From assembly GCA_022340425.1 (NCBI GenBank), contig JAJDNY010000158.1, forward strand, positions 1-33,167: a stretch of 33,167 bases of DNA, read 5' to 3'. Below the pieces are notes generated by a model, which saw only the letters and a program-made list of their open reading frames with translations, had not been told where the DNA came from and did not search any database. Position 1 is the first letter of the stretch, and every line of letters starts with the position of its first letter. This document shows, one piece after another, positions 1 to 7,867 of the stretch. The translations under genes were made by a program, and so were the position numbers. The DNA is from Desulfobacteraceae bacterium (lineage in GTDB: Bacteria; Desulfobacterota; Desulfobacteria; Desulfobacterales; JAABRJ01).

Positions 1-354
1 CCCCTGGCCGGCTTCGAGTACGGGTTTCCGGCCGGGCTGGTGGATCCGGGCGAAAGCGTGGCAGCCGCCGCCGCGCGCGAGCTGAAGGAGGAAACCGGGC
101 TTGAGCTCACCCGGGTGGTGCGCAGCGGCCCCCCGGTCTACTCTTCGGCCGGCCTGACGGACGAATCGGTGGCGATGGTGTTTGTTGAATGCCGGGGGAC
201 GCCCTCCAGCGCCGGCAATCAGGGGGCCGAGCTGATCGAGGTGCTGCTGGTCTCCCCGGCCGAGGCCAAGCAGCTGTGCCGTGAGCCGGATTTGAAATTC
301 GATGCCAAGGCGTGGCTGGTCCTGGACCAGTTTGCGCGTTTCGGCCGGCTTTAG
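1..354 (+). CDS. Nudix hydrolase, 5'-truncated by the window edge
   Basis: The frame is open from the first base and ends with TAG at 352-354, so about 117 C-terminal residues are seen and the start lies outside. A complete Nudix box (G-x5-E-x7-R-E-U-x-E-E-x-G-U) covers about codons 13-35: GLVDPGE, then RELKEETGL. The Glu residues of RELKEE bind the catalytic metal in this family. The words FPAGLVDPGE before it resemble ADP-ribose pyrophosphatase-type (NudF-like) members, which cleave nucleoside diphosphate sugars to the nucleoside monophosphate and sugar phosphate. Substrate cannot be fixed without the N-terminus. galE starts 75 nt downstream on the same strand, so the pair may be co-transcribed, which would fit a role with nucleotide sugars; that link is inference. 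Confidence 0.85.
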   Translation, partial: PLAGFEYGFPAGLVDPGESVAAAAARELKEETGLELTRVVRSGPPVYSSAGLTDESVAMVFVECRGTPSSAGNQGAELIEVLLVSPAEAKQLCREPDLKFDAKAWLVLDQFARFGRL

Positions 355-429
355 GGACGCCGTTCACCCCACCGGCCGAAAACAGCAGCGACGGGCGGTG
401 AACGGCCGCTGAAGGCAGGAGGTAACCCC

Positions 430-1437
430 ATGGATGTTCTGGTGGTCGGCGGTGCCGGCTATATCGGTAGTTTTGTCAGCCGGATGCTGCTGGCCGAAGG
501 CTACCGCCCGACGGTGTTGGACAACCTCTCACTGGGGCACCGGGCGGCTCTGGATCCCGCGATCCCGCTGGTAACCGGGGATTTGGCCGATACCGGGTTG
601 CTCGGAAGGCTTTTCAGCGAGCGGCACTTCGATGCGGTCATGCACTTTGCAGCGCTGGCATCGGTGGCGGAATCGGTGCAGATGCCCCTGACCTACTACC
701 GCAACAACGTCGCCAACACCCTCAACCTGCTGGATGCCATGCGCCATGCCGGCGTCGGGCGTTTCATCTTCTCCTCCAGCGCCGCCATCTTCGGCAGCCC
801 CGAACGAATCCCCATCGATGAGCACCACCCGGCCAGGCCCATCAACCCCTACGGCCGCTCCAAGCTGATGGTGGAGGAAATCCTCCAAGACGCCGCCGCC
901 GCCGGCGACCTGCAGTTTGTGGCGCTGCGCTACTTCAATGCGGCCGGCGCCAGCCCCGACGGCCGCATGGGGGAGGATCACCGCTGCGAAACCCACCTGA
1001 TTCCGCTGGTGCTCAAAGCCGCCCTCAAGGGGGCGCAAAACGGCCCAGCACTCAAGGTCTTCGGAACCGATTACCCCACCCCGGACGGCACCTGTGTGCG
1101 GGACTATATCCATGTCAGCGATCTGGCCCGGGCCCACCTCCTGGCCCTGGACCACCTGGCTGCGGGGGGCGCCAGCGCGGCCTTCAACCTGGGCAACGGC
1201 AAGGGCTTTTCGGTAATGGAGGTCATCGCCACCGCCGAGAAGGTCACCGGACGCCGGGTGGCGTTTGAAACCGCCGCCCGCCGCGACGGGGACCCGCCGA
1301 TACTGGTGGCGGCCGCCGACCGTATTTCACGGGAGCTCGGCTGGCAGCCCGCCTTTCCCACGCTGGAGGTCATCATCGAGACCGCCTGGAAGTGGCATGC
1401 CTCCCACCCTGGGGGCTATTCCGCCGTTGCCACCTGA
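430..1437 (+). CDS. galE: UDP-glucose 4-epimerase GalE
   Basis: This 335-aa extended short-chain dehydrogenase/reductase interconverts UDP-glucose and UDP-galactose in the cytoplasm through bound NAD, feeding cell-surface polysaccharide synthesis. The N-terminal Rossmann motif GGAGYIG is at residues 7-13. The catalytic Ser lies in FSSSAAIFG (Ser115-117) and the Tyr-x3-Lys pair is Tyr141/Lys145 in NPYGRSK. The later RDYIHVSDLA segment (about 220-230) is typical of GalE. Length matches the family (about 330-340 aa). The start is supported by AGGAGGT at 417-423, six bases before the ATG. It follows the Nudix gene closely; the next gene is over 240 bp away behind its own promoter. A related epimerase of the same fold acting on another UDP-sugar is possible but less likely. 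Confidence 0.93.
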   Translation: MDVLVVGGAGYIGSFVSRMLLAEGYRPTVLDNLSLGHRAALDPAIPLVTGDLADTGLLGRLFSERHFDAVMHFAALASVAESVQMPLTYYRNNVANTLNLLDAMRHAGVGRFIFSSSAAIFGSPERIPIDEHHPARPINPYGRSKLMVEEILQDAAAAGDLQFVALRYFNAAGASPDGRMGEDHRCETHLIPLVLKAALKGAQNGPALKVFGTDYPTPDGTCVRDYIHVSDLARAHLLALDHLAAGGASAAFNLGNGKGFSVMEVIATAEKVTGRRVAFETAARRDGDPPILVAAADRISRELGWQPAFPTLEVIIETAWKWHASHPGGYSAVAT

Positions 1438-1588
1438 TCCCCCCGGCTGGGATCCCCCGCAACCATTGGGAAAAAAACTACTCAATTGCCCCGCCCCGCC
1501 GCTCAAAACTGTGAAAGCGGCTTCTCACCGGTTTTCCATCGAGAAATAACTGCCTAATATCAATACATTTTTATATGAACAGGCGTGC

Positions 1589-1604
1589 TGGCACGGATCT
1601 GGCT
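1589..1604 (+). promoter_or_regulatory. sigma-54 (RpoN) -24/-12 promoter upstream of the PilZ gene
   Basis: TGGCACG at 1589-1595, four bases, then TGGCT at 1600-1604 match the RpoN consensus TGGCACG-N4-TTGCW with one mismatch. The essential GG (-24) and GC (-12) are in the right register, 10 bases apart. A start site near 1616 would give a leader of about 65 nt before the ATG at 1681. No enhancer-binding protein gene is in the window. Confidence 0.6.
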
Positions 1605-1680
1605 TAAACTGCAGCTAACGGCTTCACGAGCAGGTTGACAGCACCTGATGCACAGTTACAGCAGAAACCGAGGTGAGACC

Positions 1681-2169
1681 ATGAACGAAAAAGTCTATAT
1701 CAACAAAGACGACAGTGCGACCTTTGTCTGCCCCCAGTGCCAGCGCTCCAAAACCGTGGACGTCTCGCATGTCATCAAGGCCGACCGCTCGGTCAAGGTC
1801 AAGTGCCGCTGCAGCTGCGGGCACACCTATGCCGTGATGCTGGAGCGGCGCCGGCACTACCGCAAACCGGCCAATCTGCCGGGGGTCTATACCCATTTGG
1901 CGGACGGCAAGCAGGTCGACCGGGGTCCCATGAACGTGGTCGACCTGTCCCGCAACGGGTTGAAGCTGCAGCCGGTTTTCGGCACCCAGCGCGGCTTTCA
2001 GGTGGGCGAAAAACTCCTGGTGGAATTTCAACTGGACGATCGGACGAAATCGCAGCTCAAAAAAGAAGTGGTGGTAAGAACCGTCACCCCCCAGTTCGTG
2101 GGAACCGAGTTTGTTTCGGACAACTACTATGAAAACGCCCTCGGTTTTTACCTTCTGAACGCGTCCTGA
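1681..2169 (+). CDS. zinc-ribbon plus PilZ domain protein (probable c-di-GMP receptor)
   Basis: This 162-aa protein has two parts. Residues 15-48 hold C17-x2-C20 and C42-x-C44-x-C46, a zinc-ribbon-like metal site. Residues from about 55 form a PilZ domain, with the R-x3-R motif at Arg57-Arg61 (RRHYR) and the D-x-S-x2-G motif at Asp88-Gly93 (DLSRNG). Those two motifs bind cyclic di-GMP in PilZ proteins, so it is probably a c-di-GMP-responsive switch; its partner is unknown. I chose the ATG at 1681 because AGGTGAG at 1671-1677 sits just before it; an in-frame ATG at 1648 is possible but has no ribosome site. The sigma-54-type promoter at 1589-1604 suggests expression along with motility or envelope genes controlled by RpoN. 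It stands alone and faces panB across a terminator. Confidence 0.85.
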   Translation: MNEKVYINKDDSATFVCPQCQRSKTVDVSHVIKADRSVKVKCRCSCGHTYAVMLERRRHYRKPANLPGVYTHLADGKQVDRGPMNVVDLSRNGLKLQPVFGTQRGFQVGEKLLVEFQLDDRTKSQLKKEVVVRTVTPQFVGTEFVSDNYYENALGFYLLNAS

Positions 2170-2223
2170 ACCGGAACCCGGGCTGAAGCCGACACTGACC
2201 CACCGGGAGTTTCGCACCCATAC

Positions 2224-2260
2224 GGGCCCCCACGCGCAGCAGGCTGCCGCGCGGGGGCCC
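2224..2260. terminator. bidirectional hairpin between the PilZ gene and panB
   Basis: Arms 2224-2236 and 2248-2260 pair over 12 of 13 bases (GGGCCCCC with GGGGGCCC at the base), and inner GCAG/CTGC extends the stem. The U-tract is poor on the plus strand (GTTGTCGTTA), so it may rely on Rho. Its place between two convergent genes supports termination for both. Confidence 0.5.
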
Positions 2261-2299
2261 GTTGTCGTTAGGCCTTGAGCCAACGGCGCCGCCCTCGGC

Positions 2300-3139
2300 T
2301 CAAGGCCCCAGCTTGTCCAGCTCCTCGGACTTCATCCCGAAGCTGTGTTTCTCCTCGGGGAAGCGGCCGGCCTGAACATCTTGCTTGTAGGCCGCGATGG
2401 CCGCGGCGACGGTCTCACCGATGCGGGCATACTGTTTGACGAATTTGGGGGTGAAGCGATCGAAGAGTCCCACCATGTCATGGGTCACCAGCACCTGGCC
2501 GTCACAATCGGGGCCGGCCCCGATGCCGATCGTCGGAACAGCCACGGACTCGGTGATCAGGCGGGCGATCGGGGCCGGAATGGCCTCCAGTACGATCGAG
2601 AAGCAGCCGGCGGCGGCCAGGGCACGGGCATCGGCAATCAGGCTGCGGGCCGCCTCGGCGCTCTGCCCCTGGACCTTGAAACCGCCCAGGGCCGAGGCCG
2701 TCTGGGGGGTCAGACCGATATGGCCCTGGACCGGAATGCCGGCCCGGACCAGGGCCGCAACCGTCTCGGCCATGGGCCGGCCGCCTTCCAGTTTGACGGC
2801 ATCCGCGCGGCCTTCCTTCATCAGCCGGTTGGCGTTTTCGACGGCCTTGGCGACGGACACGTTGTAGGAGCCGAAGGGCATGTCCCCGACCACCAGGGCG
2901 CGCGTGACCGCGCGGGAGACCGCCTTGAGATGGTGGACCATCTCGTCCATGCTGACCGAGACGGTGTCCGGATACCCCAGCACCACCATTCCCAGCGAAT
3001 CCCCCACCAGAACCATATCAATCCCCGCCCGGTCCACCAGCAGGGCCCAGGGGTAGTCGTAGGCAGTCAGCACGGTGATCTTTTCACCGCTCTGCTTGCG
3101 GGCCTGAATTTCCGGGATCGTGGTCTTAACATCTGCCAT
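2300..3139 (-). CDS. panB: 3-methyl-2-oxobutanoate hydroxymethyltransferase PanB
   Basis: This 279-aa TIM-barrel enzyme transfers a hydroxymethyl group from 5,10-methylene-tetrahydrofolate to 2-oxoisovalerate, giving ketopantoate, the first committed step of pantothenate and CoA synthesis. The two metal-binding Asp residues are Asp47 (VGDSLGM) and Asp86 (VGDMPFGSY). KLEGG (116-120) and HIGLTPQ (140-146) are family signatures, and the catalytic Glu is Glu185 (VLEAIP). Length is close to the usual 265-280 aa. AAGGAG lies 8 bases before the ATG. panE, the next enzyme of the pathway, lies upstream on the same strand, but the spacer between them is filled by a palindromic insertion. The 10-formyl/methylene-THF pool it uses is shared with the Wood-Ljungdahl methyl branch. 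Confidence 0.96.
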   Translation of the reverse strand: MADVKTTIPEIQARKQSGEKITVLTAYDYPWALLVDRAGIDMVLVGDSLGMVVLGYPDTVSVSMDEMVHHLKAVSRAVTRALVVGDMPFGSYNVSVAKAVENANRLMKEGRADAVKLEGGRPMAETVAALVRAGIPVQGHIGLTPQTASALGGFKVQGQSAEAARSLIADARALAAAGCFSIVLEAIPAPIARLITESVAVPTIGIGAGPDCDGQVLVTHDMVGLFDRFTPKFVKQYARIGETVAAAIAAYKQDVQAGRFPEEKHSFGMKSEELDKLGP

Positions 3140-3168
3140 CGCGTGTCTCCTTGTAGGGGGCCGTGGGG

Positions 3169-3333
3169 CTTAGGGTCGCGGCAAGAAATAATTCCACAAT
3201 ATGGGGCCGGATTTTGGTTCGTCACCAAGGCACATTCGCCGGTGCATATCGGGATCTGTGCCGGCGGATGTAACGCCGATGACGGGCCAAAAGACAAGCA
3301 AGATGTGGCATTATTTCTTGCCGAGGCCCTTAG
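3169..3333. mobile_element. MITE-like palindromic element with 5-bp direct repeats
   Basis: Arms 3174-3198 and 3304-3328 are inverted repeats matching at 22 of 25 positions (shared core CGGCAAGAAATAAT). They are flanked by identical direct repeats CTTAG at 3169-3173 and 3329-3333, as a transposase leaves on insertion. The inner 105 bp is also imperfectly palindromic (CACATTCGCCGG pairs with CCGGCGGATGTA), so the whole 155 bp can fold into one long hairpin. It has no coding capacity. The right-hand repeat contains the panE stop codon, and the left one is about 30 bp from the panB start, so the element sits exactly in the panE-panB spacer. A role as attenuator or mRNA-stabilising hairpin is possible. 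No second copy was seen in this window. Confidence 0.65.
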
Positions 3334-4268
3334 CTAAGGCGGGAGGCGGCTGTCGCTTCCAGGGCCGCGACCAAGGCGGTCAGAAGCGTGTTTACCGGCG
3401 CCGCAAGCCCCAGCTCGCCGGCCAAACGGGCAACTGCACCGTTGATCACGGCAACCTCGGTGGGGGCGCCCCTGAGAACGTCCTGGAGCATGCTGGCGCG
3501 GTTTTGGGCCGTCCGCCGGCAGACGGCCTTGACATGCGCCAGCGGGTCCGGGTACGGCAGGGCAATCCCCCGGGCATGGGCCACCGCCACCGCCTCGGCC
3601 ACGGCTTGAGCCATGAGCCGTTGGCAGGCCGGTTCGGCCGCCAGCACCCCATTGGGAACCCGCAACAGCGCCGCCAGGGCGTTGATCCCGACATTGACGA
3701 TCAGCTTGCCCCACACCAGAGCGTCCGCATCGTCGGCCAGTTCGGTCTGAATGCCGGCAGCGTTGAAGAGGCGGCAGACAGCCGCGGCCACTCGCTCGGG
3801 GGGGCCTGCACGGGCGATCCAGGTGGGGCCGTCGCCGGCGTGCCGCACGTGGCCGGGCTCCACGAGGGTGGCGCCCTGGGAGGTCACCCCGACCAGCGCC
3901 CGCCGGGGTCCCAGAACTTCGGCCAGCACCTCGCGGTTGCCCAGACCGTTCTGCAGGCTGAGAGCAACTCCCCCAGGCTTCAGGAGCCGGGCGGCCGTCT
4001 CGGCCGCCGCCCGCGTCTGACCGGCCTTGGTGAAAACGATCGCCAGGTCAAACGGCTCGCCGAGCGCCTTCGGATCACTGACGGCCGCCAGCCGCTGGAC
4101 CCGACAGGAGCAGTCCGGCCCCTCCACCGTGAGCCCCTTGACGTTGATGGCGTCGATATGGGCTTTGCGGCGATTTACCAGCACCACGGGGGCGACCGCC
4201 GCCAGCAGGGAACCGAACAGCGAGCCCATGGCGCCGGCGCCGATCACGGCAATTCGCATGGCGTCCAC
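3330..4268 (-). CDS. panE: 2-dehydropantoate 2-reductase PanE
   Basis: This 312-aa protein reduces ketopantoate to pantoate with NADPH, the step after PanB. The N-terminal nucleotide-binding motif GAGAMG is at residues 10-15, SLQNGLGN is at 104-111, and the catalytic Lys is Lys188 in WGKLIVNVGIN. The C-terminal helical half is complete (NRASMLQD...). The longest frame starts with GTG at 4268; an ATG three codons later (4259) would start directly at MRIAVIGAGAMG and is equally plausible, since neither has a clear ribosome site. It begins 24 nt after the M16 peptidase reading frame, probably in one transcript. Its stop codon lies within the CTTAG repeat of the palindromic element. A paralogue of the ketopantoate reductase family acting on another 2-oxo acid cannot be excluded, but the nearby panB argues for PanE. 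Confidence 0.93.
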   Translation of the reverse strand: MDAMRIAVIGAGAMGSLFGSLLAAVAPVVLVNRRKAHIDAINVKGLTVEGPDCSCRVQRLAAVSDPKALGEPFDLAIVFTKAGQTRAAAETAARLLKPGGVALSLQNGLGNREVLAEVLGPRRALVGVTSQGATLVEPGHVRHAGDGPTWIARAGPPERVAAAVCRLFNAAGIQTELADDADALVWGKLIVNVGINALAALLRVPNGVLAAEPACQRLMAQAVAEAVAVAHARGIALPYPDPLAHVKAVCRRTAQNRASMLQDVLRGAPTEVAVINGAVARLAGELGLAAPVNTLLTALVAALEATAASRLS

Positions 4269-4292
4269 GGGGTTCGTCCAGTTGGCCGGGGG

Positions 4293-6020
4293 TCAGATTC
4301 GGAAAAGCGATAGCGCCTGCATTGCAGGGAATTCATTGACGGCCTTGAGTTTGTCTTCGTTGGAGATCACGGCCACCGCCGGCGGCTTGCCGGTTGCACC
4401 GAAATAGGTCTCAGCGGCCGCACGCACCTGCTCGCGGGTAACCGCCAGCAGGCGGGTCTTGTACTCCTTGCGGGCCTCGTCGCTGAGACCGACGATACCG
4501 CGGTAGAAGGCTTTGCGGGCCGCCGGGCCCGGCGGGTCGGGCTTGTCGATTTCCGAGCAGATCTGCAGCACGGCTTCCTTGATGTCCTCGTCGCTGTAGG
4601 CGCCGCTGCGGATGAAGCCGCCGGCGGCATCGTAAACCTTGAGGGTGCTGACCACGTGCGGGTCGCGGTAGGAGCCCAGGCAAAAGAGCCCGTCCTCGGC
4701 CCCGTACAGCGCAAAACCGCCGTAGGCTCCGCCTTTTTCCCGGATTTCGCGGTGAAGGAAAAGCGAGCGCAAGAGCTTGGCGATCACCGCCAGGGCCGGC
4801 GCATCGGGATGGTCCATGCGCACCGTCCGGAAGGCCCGGGCGACGAAGGAAACCGCCGTGGTGGTGCTCCAGCCCTCAAAGGGGGGCTCCGGCGCGAGCG
4901 GCAGCTCCGGCGGGGCGAAGCCTGCCGCGGCAGGTGACGGCGGCAAGCTGTTTTCCAGGGCGGCCGCCAGCGGGGCGGCGACATCCAGGGCCGAGGATTC
5001 ACCCACCAGGGCGATCTTAAACCGCCCCCGTCGCAGGAGCAGGCGCCCCAGCGTGCTGAGCTCATCGGCCAGTTTTTTCAAATCCTCGTCGGCCAGCCGC
5101 TCGCTGACCCCCTTGATGAATTTGAGGTGATGAACCCCGCTCCAGATCTCACTCAACATATTGGCCGTGCTGAAATGGCGTGCCGCCAGACTGATGGCCA
5201 GCCGATGCCCGTTCTGGACCACCATCGACTCCAGCCCCGCCCGGTATTCCAGCAGCAGGGTGCGCAGCCGGGTGAGGTCCGCAAAGTCGAAGGCCGTGAC
5301 CATCTCCTGCAGGATCTCGAAAGTCGGCGCGGCGTTGCGCGCCAGGCACTTGCCGTTGAAGGCGATAAAGGCCAGACAGTCGCCGGCGGCATCGAAGCGG
5401 GTGCGGGCGCTGGCCGCAAGGCCGATGCCGCCGGTATAGCGGTCCATCAAACGCGCCATCTCGCTGTAATCCCGCTGGCTGCTGCCGATTCGGGAAAAGG
5501 CATGGCAGAAAAAAGGCACCAGCGGCAGCTGGCTGACGGGAACGTCGCCGGCATCGATGGCGGCGGTAAAGTAGAAAATGCCCGAGGTGCCCTGGTCGTA
5601 GATCACCGCGCCGCAATCCGGGCGCGGCGCCGCGGGCCGGACCACCTGCACCGACGGCGGGATATCGCTTAGCGTCAGGGTCGGCAGGACCGAGAGGTCC
5701 TCCTCCCGCTCCTGCAATTGCACCAAGGCCCGGGCGTCGGCGGCGATTTTGGCCATCTCCGGGGCCGAGAGCTTCGCCCCGATGGCCGCCAGTTCCCTCG
5801 CCACCCGCGCCTCGTCGGCGTCGGCCATCTGCTGGTCGGGCGCCAGGGTGAACAACACCCGGTGAGGGTTGTCGATAAAATAGCGCTGGATGCGATTTTC
5901 AAAAAACGGCTCGCGTGTCATCGCCTCCCGGATCCGGTCCAGGTCGGCATCGAACTGAAAGGCGCGCACCGGGTCGCCGCCGTGGAACCAGCAGCCGGAA
6001 AAAAACAGCATCAACTTCAA
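4293..6020 (-). CDS. C-terminal part of interrupted M16C (PreP-like) metallopeptidase
   Basis: This 575-aa frame is the second half of the peptidase whose first half is at 6030-7280. It is in the same frame, separated only by one TAA at 6030-6032. The codons after the stop (PYGLKLMLFF) continue the M16C sequence naturally. It carries the M16C-associated linker region (about residues 1-290) and the C-terminal M16 domains, which close the peptide chamber but hold no zinc site. The first start codons available are TTG at 6020 and ATG at 6011; no ribosome site is suitably placed, the nearest GGAG being about 28 bases before the TTG. Separate translation is therefore doubtful. Either the gene is recently inactivated, the base is a sequencing error, or a restart makes a two-piece enzyme. 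Confidence 0.75.
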   Translation of the reverse strand: MKLMLFFSGCWFHGGDPVRAFQFDADLDRIREAMTREPFFENRIQRYFIDNPHRVLFTLAPDQQMADADEARVARELAAIGAKLSAPEMAKIAADARALVQLQEREEDLSVLPTLTLSDIPPSVQVVRPAAPRPDCGAVIYDQGTSGIFYFTAAIDAGDVPVSQLPLVPFFCHAFSRIGSSQRDYSEMARLMDRYTGGIGLAASARTRFDAAGDCLAFIAFNGKCLARNAAPTFEILQEMVTAFDFADLTRLRTLLLEYRAGLESMVVQNGHRLAISLAARHFSTANMLSEIWSGVHHLKFIKGVSERLADEDLKKLADELSTLGRLLLRRGRFKIALVGESSALDVAAPLAAALENSLPPSPAAAGFAPPELPLAPEPPFEGWSTTTAVSFVARAFRTVRMDHPDAPALAVIAKLLRSLFLHREIREKGGAYGGFALYGAEDGLFCLGSYRDPHVVSTLKVYDAAGGFIRSGAYSDEDIKEAVLQICSEIDKPDPPGPAARKAFYRGIVGLSDEARKEYKTRLLAVTREQVRAAAETYFGATGKPPAVAVISNEDKLKAVNEFPAMQALSLFRI

Positions 6021-6029
6021 ACCATACGG

Positions 6030-7280
6030 TTACGGGGTGTTGGTGATCTCCTTGCGGTGAAATTCCAGCTGATGGATGGCGGCTTCGATCAGGTCGCGAT
6101 CGACCCCGTCGCGCACCAGGCCCTGAAGGACCCCCTCGATGATGGCGGCCACCGGCTCGGCGTCCGTCTGGCGAACGTCCTTGAGGCCCGCGGCGAACAT
6201 CGTGTCGCGATGGTCCGACACGAAACCGGCGGTGTCGCAGAGCGCCGTCCCGAGTCCGGAGTCGATCAGCGCCTTGCGCATCGGGGAGGCGCTGTTGCCC
6301 ATCAGGATCTGCTCGAGAAGGGTCAGGACCAGCACCTCGAAGGTGTTCTGGATATCGGCCGTCAGCCAGGCCAGGCAGGCCTGGTACTTTTTGGCCGGAT
6401 CTTCGCCCTTGTCGAAGGGATAGGGATAGGTGACCATCCGGGGGGCCGGCCAGCGGGGCTGGGATTTGACCTCGGTCCGGGGGTCGATGCGGTTGAAGTG
6501 GGTCAGCACCTTGCTCTCGATGAAGGCCAGATGCTCGACCAGCGGCAGGTTGCCGTAGGTGTAGAAAAAGGCGTTGCTGGGGTGATAGTGCCGCCGATGG
6601 AAGGCCACCAATTGGGCGTGGGTCAGCTGGGGAATCACGGCCGGGTCCCCACCGGAATTGTGGCTGTAAGTGGTATCCGGATAGAGAGCGTTGAGCAGCG
6701 AGCGGGCCATCACCTGATCCGGCGAGGACATGGCGCCCTTCATCTCATTGTAGACGACCCCCTTGTAGACCAGCTGGGGCGGCTGCCCGGCATCCGCGGC
6801 CGGCTCCGGCTCCAGGCGAATCCCCTCCTGCTTGAAGTTGAGCTCCTCCAGCTTGGGGTAGAAGGTGGCGTCCAGGTAGACGTCCATCAGATTGTAGTAA
6901 TCCTTCCGGTTCTGGGTCGAAAAGGGGTACATGGTCCAGTCCGAGGCCGTGAAGGCGTTCATGAAGGTGCTCAGACTGCGTTTGAGCATGGAGAAAAAGG
7001 GGTCGCGCACCGGATATTTGCGCGAGCCGCAGAGCACGGTGTGCTCCAGGATATGGGCCACCCCGGTGGAGTCGACGGGCACGGTTTTGAAGGCCACGCT
7101 GAAGGTGTTCTCGCGGTCGTCGTTTTGAATGTGCACGTGCCGGGCGCCGGTCCGCTCGTGTTCCAGCTCGATGAAAACGGAGCGGATCTCCCCCAAATTT
7201 TCCACACGTTTGACGCTGTAGCCGGATATGCGGTCACCGGGTTTGAGCTCCTTCTGTTTATCTGGCTGGATGGCTGGCAT
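6030..7280 (-). CDS. N-terminal, zinc-binding part of interrupted M16C (PreP-like) metallopeptidase
   Basis: This 416-aa frame holds the catalytic domain of a presequence-protease-type M16C peptidase, an ATP-independent enzyme that degrades small peptides. The inverted zinc motif HxxEH is His76-Ile-Leu-Glu79-His80, and the distal ligand is Glu179 (YNEMKG). Family words SDWTMYPF and DPFFSMLKRS are present. The full family protein is about 970-1000 aa; this frame plus the next (416 + 575) gives that length. It ends at an in-frame TAA just after EITNTP, where homologues continue. AAGGAG about 7 bases before the ATG supports the start. All zinc ligands are in this half, but the closed chamber needs the other half, so the fragment alone is unlikely to be a normal enzyme. 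Confidence 0.82.
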   Translation of the reverse strand: MPAIQPDKQKELKPGDRISGYSVKRVENLGEIRSVFIELEHERTGARHVHIQNDDRENTFSVAFKTVPVDSTGVAHILEHTVLCGSRKYPVRDPFFSMLKRSLSTFMNAFTASDWTMYPFSTQNRKDYYNLMDVYLDATFYPKLEELNFKQEGIRLEPEPAADAGQPPQLVYKGVVYNEMKGAMSSPDQVMARSLLNALYPDTTYSHNSGGDPAVIPQLTHAQLVAFHRRHYHPSNAFFYTYGNLPLVEHLAFIESKVLTHFNRIDPRTEVKSQPRWPAPRMVTYPYPFDKGEDPAKKYQACLAWLTADIQNTFEVLVLTLLEQILMGNSASPMRKALIDSGLGTALCDTAGFVSDHRDTMFAAGLKDVRQTDAEPVAAIIEGVLQGLVRDGVDRDLIEAAIHQLEFHRKEITNTP

Positions 7281-7489
7281 CGCAACTCCTTGATTGAAAA
7301 TAGCGCCACAGCCGGCCTTTGCCGGCGGCCTTCACGCCGTCAGGGATCAATAGACAGGCGGCCTGTGCGGTGGTTTAGGCCCGCAGCCCCCGCGTCCCAC
7401 GGGCGGGCCGCACACCAGGGGTGATCGCCTGGGCCGGACCGGAGCGTTGCCGGCCGGCGGGTCGATTCCGGTCTGTGGGCGCCCGCAGT

Positions 7490-7867
7490 TTAGAGGGCCA
7501 CGTAGATGCCGCGGCCGACGCGCTTGATTTTGTCCATCTTATTCAGGCGGAAAATGATGTTCCGCAGTTTTTTCTCGCCGAAACCGGTCTTTTCCTGGAT
7601 TTCCCCGAAGCCCACCCCTTCCTTGTAGGGCTTGATAACCTCAAAGACCGCATCCGAGGCCGAGAGGGCCGCCTTGGCCCGGCTGGTTTTCTCGGCCGGC
7701 GGACGCCGGGCGCGACCGCTTCCGCCGGCGGCCTTGATCATTTTTTCCAGACGATCCAGCCGCTCCAACAGTTTGTCCACATCCTTCTTGGTGGGCACCT
7801 GATAGGTCTGCATAAAATACTTCACCATCGCATCAAAACTGATCGCCTTGTTTCTCTTTTTCGCCAT
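7490..7867 (-). CDS. small coiled-coil / winged-helix protein of unknown function
   Basis: I do not recognise a named family. The 125-aa protein starts with a basic segment (MAKKRNK). A short amphipathic helix follows (about 27-47, DVDKLLERLDRLEKMIKAA), then an Ala/Arg-rich linker. The C-terminal domain from about 72 looks like a winged helix: GFGEIQEKTGFGEKKLRNII as helix-turn-helix and IKRVGRGIYVAL as the wing. A DNA-binding regulator that dimerises through the helix is the likeliest reading. The start at 7867 is chosen because GGGAGGA lies just upstream; the frame is open to an ATG at 7933 without such a site. It is divergent from rsmA, with a candidate promoter at 7944-7971. Confidence 0.75.
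   Translation of the reverse strand: MAKKRNKAISFDAMVKYFMQTYQVPTKKDVDKLLERLDRLEKMIKAAGGSGRARRPPAEKTSRAKAALSASDAVFEVIKPYKEGVGFGEIQEKTGFGEKKLRNIIFRLNKMDKIKRVGRGIYVAL

Noticed and set aside
6030-6032. Recoded stop codon (pyrrolysine or selenocysteine) in the M16C peptidase gene.
   Set aside because: The codon is TAA, while those systems use TAG and TGA, and no downstream insertion hairpin was evident.
7311-7326. GCCGGC-CTTT-GCCGGC hairpin between the M16C and winged-helix genes as a terminator.
   Set aside because: The stem is short and no U-run follows it on the minus strand.
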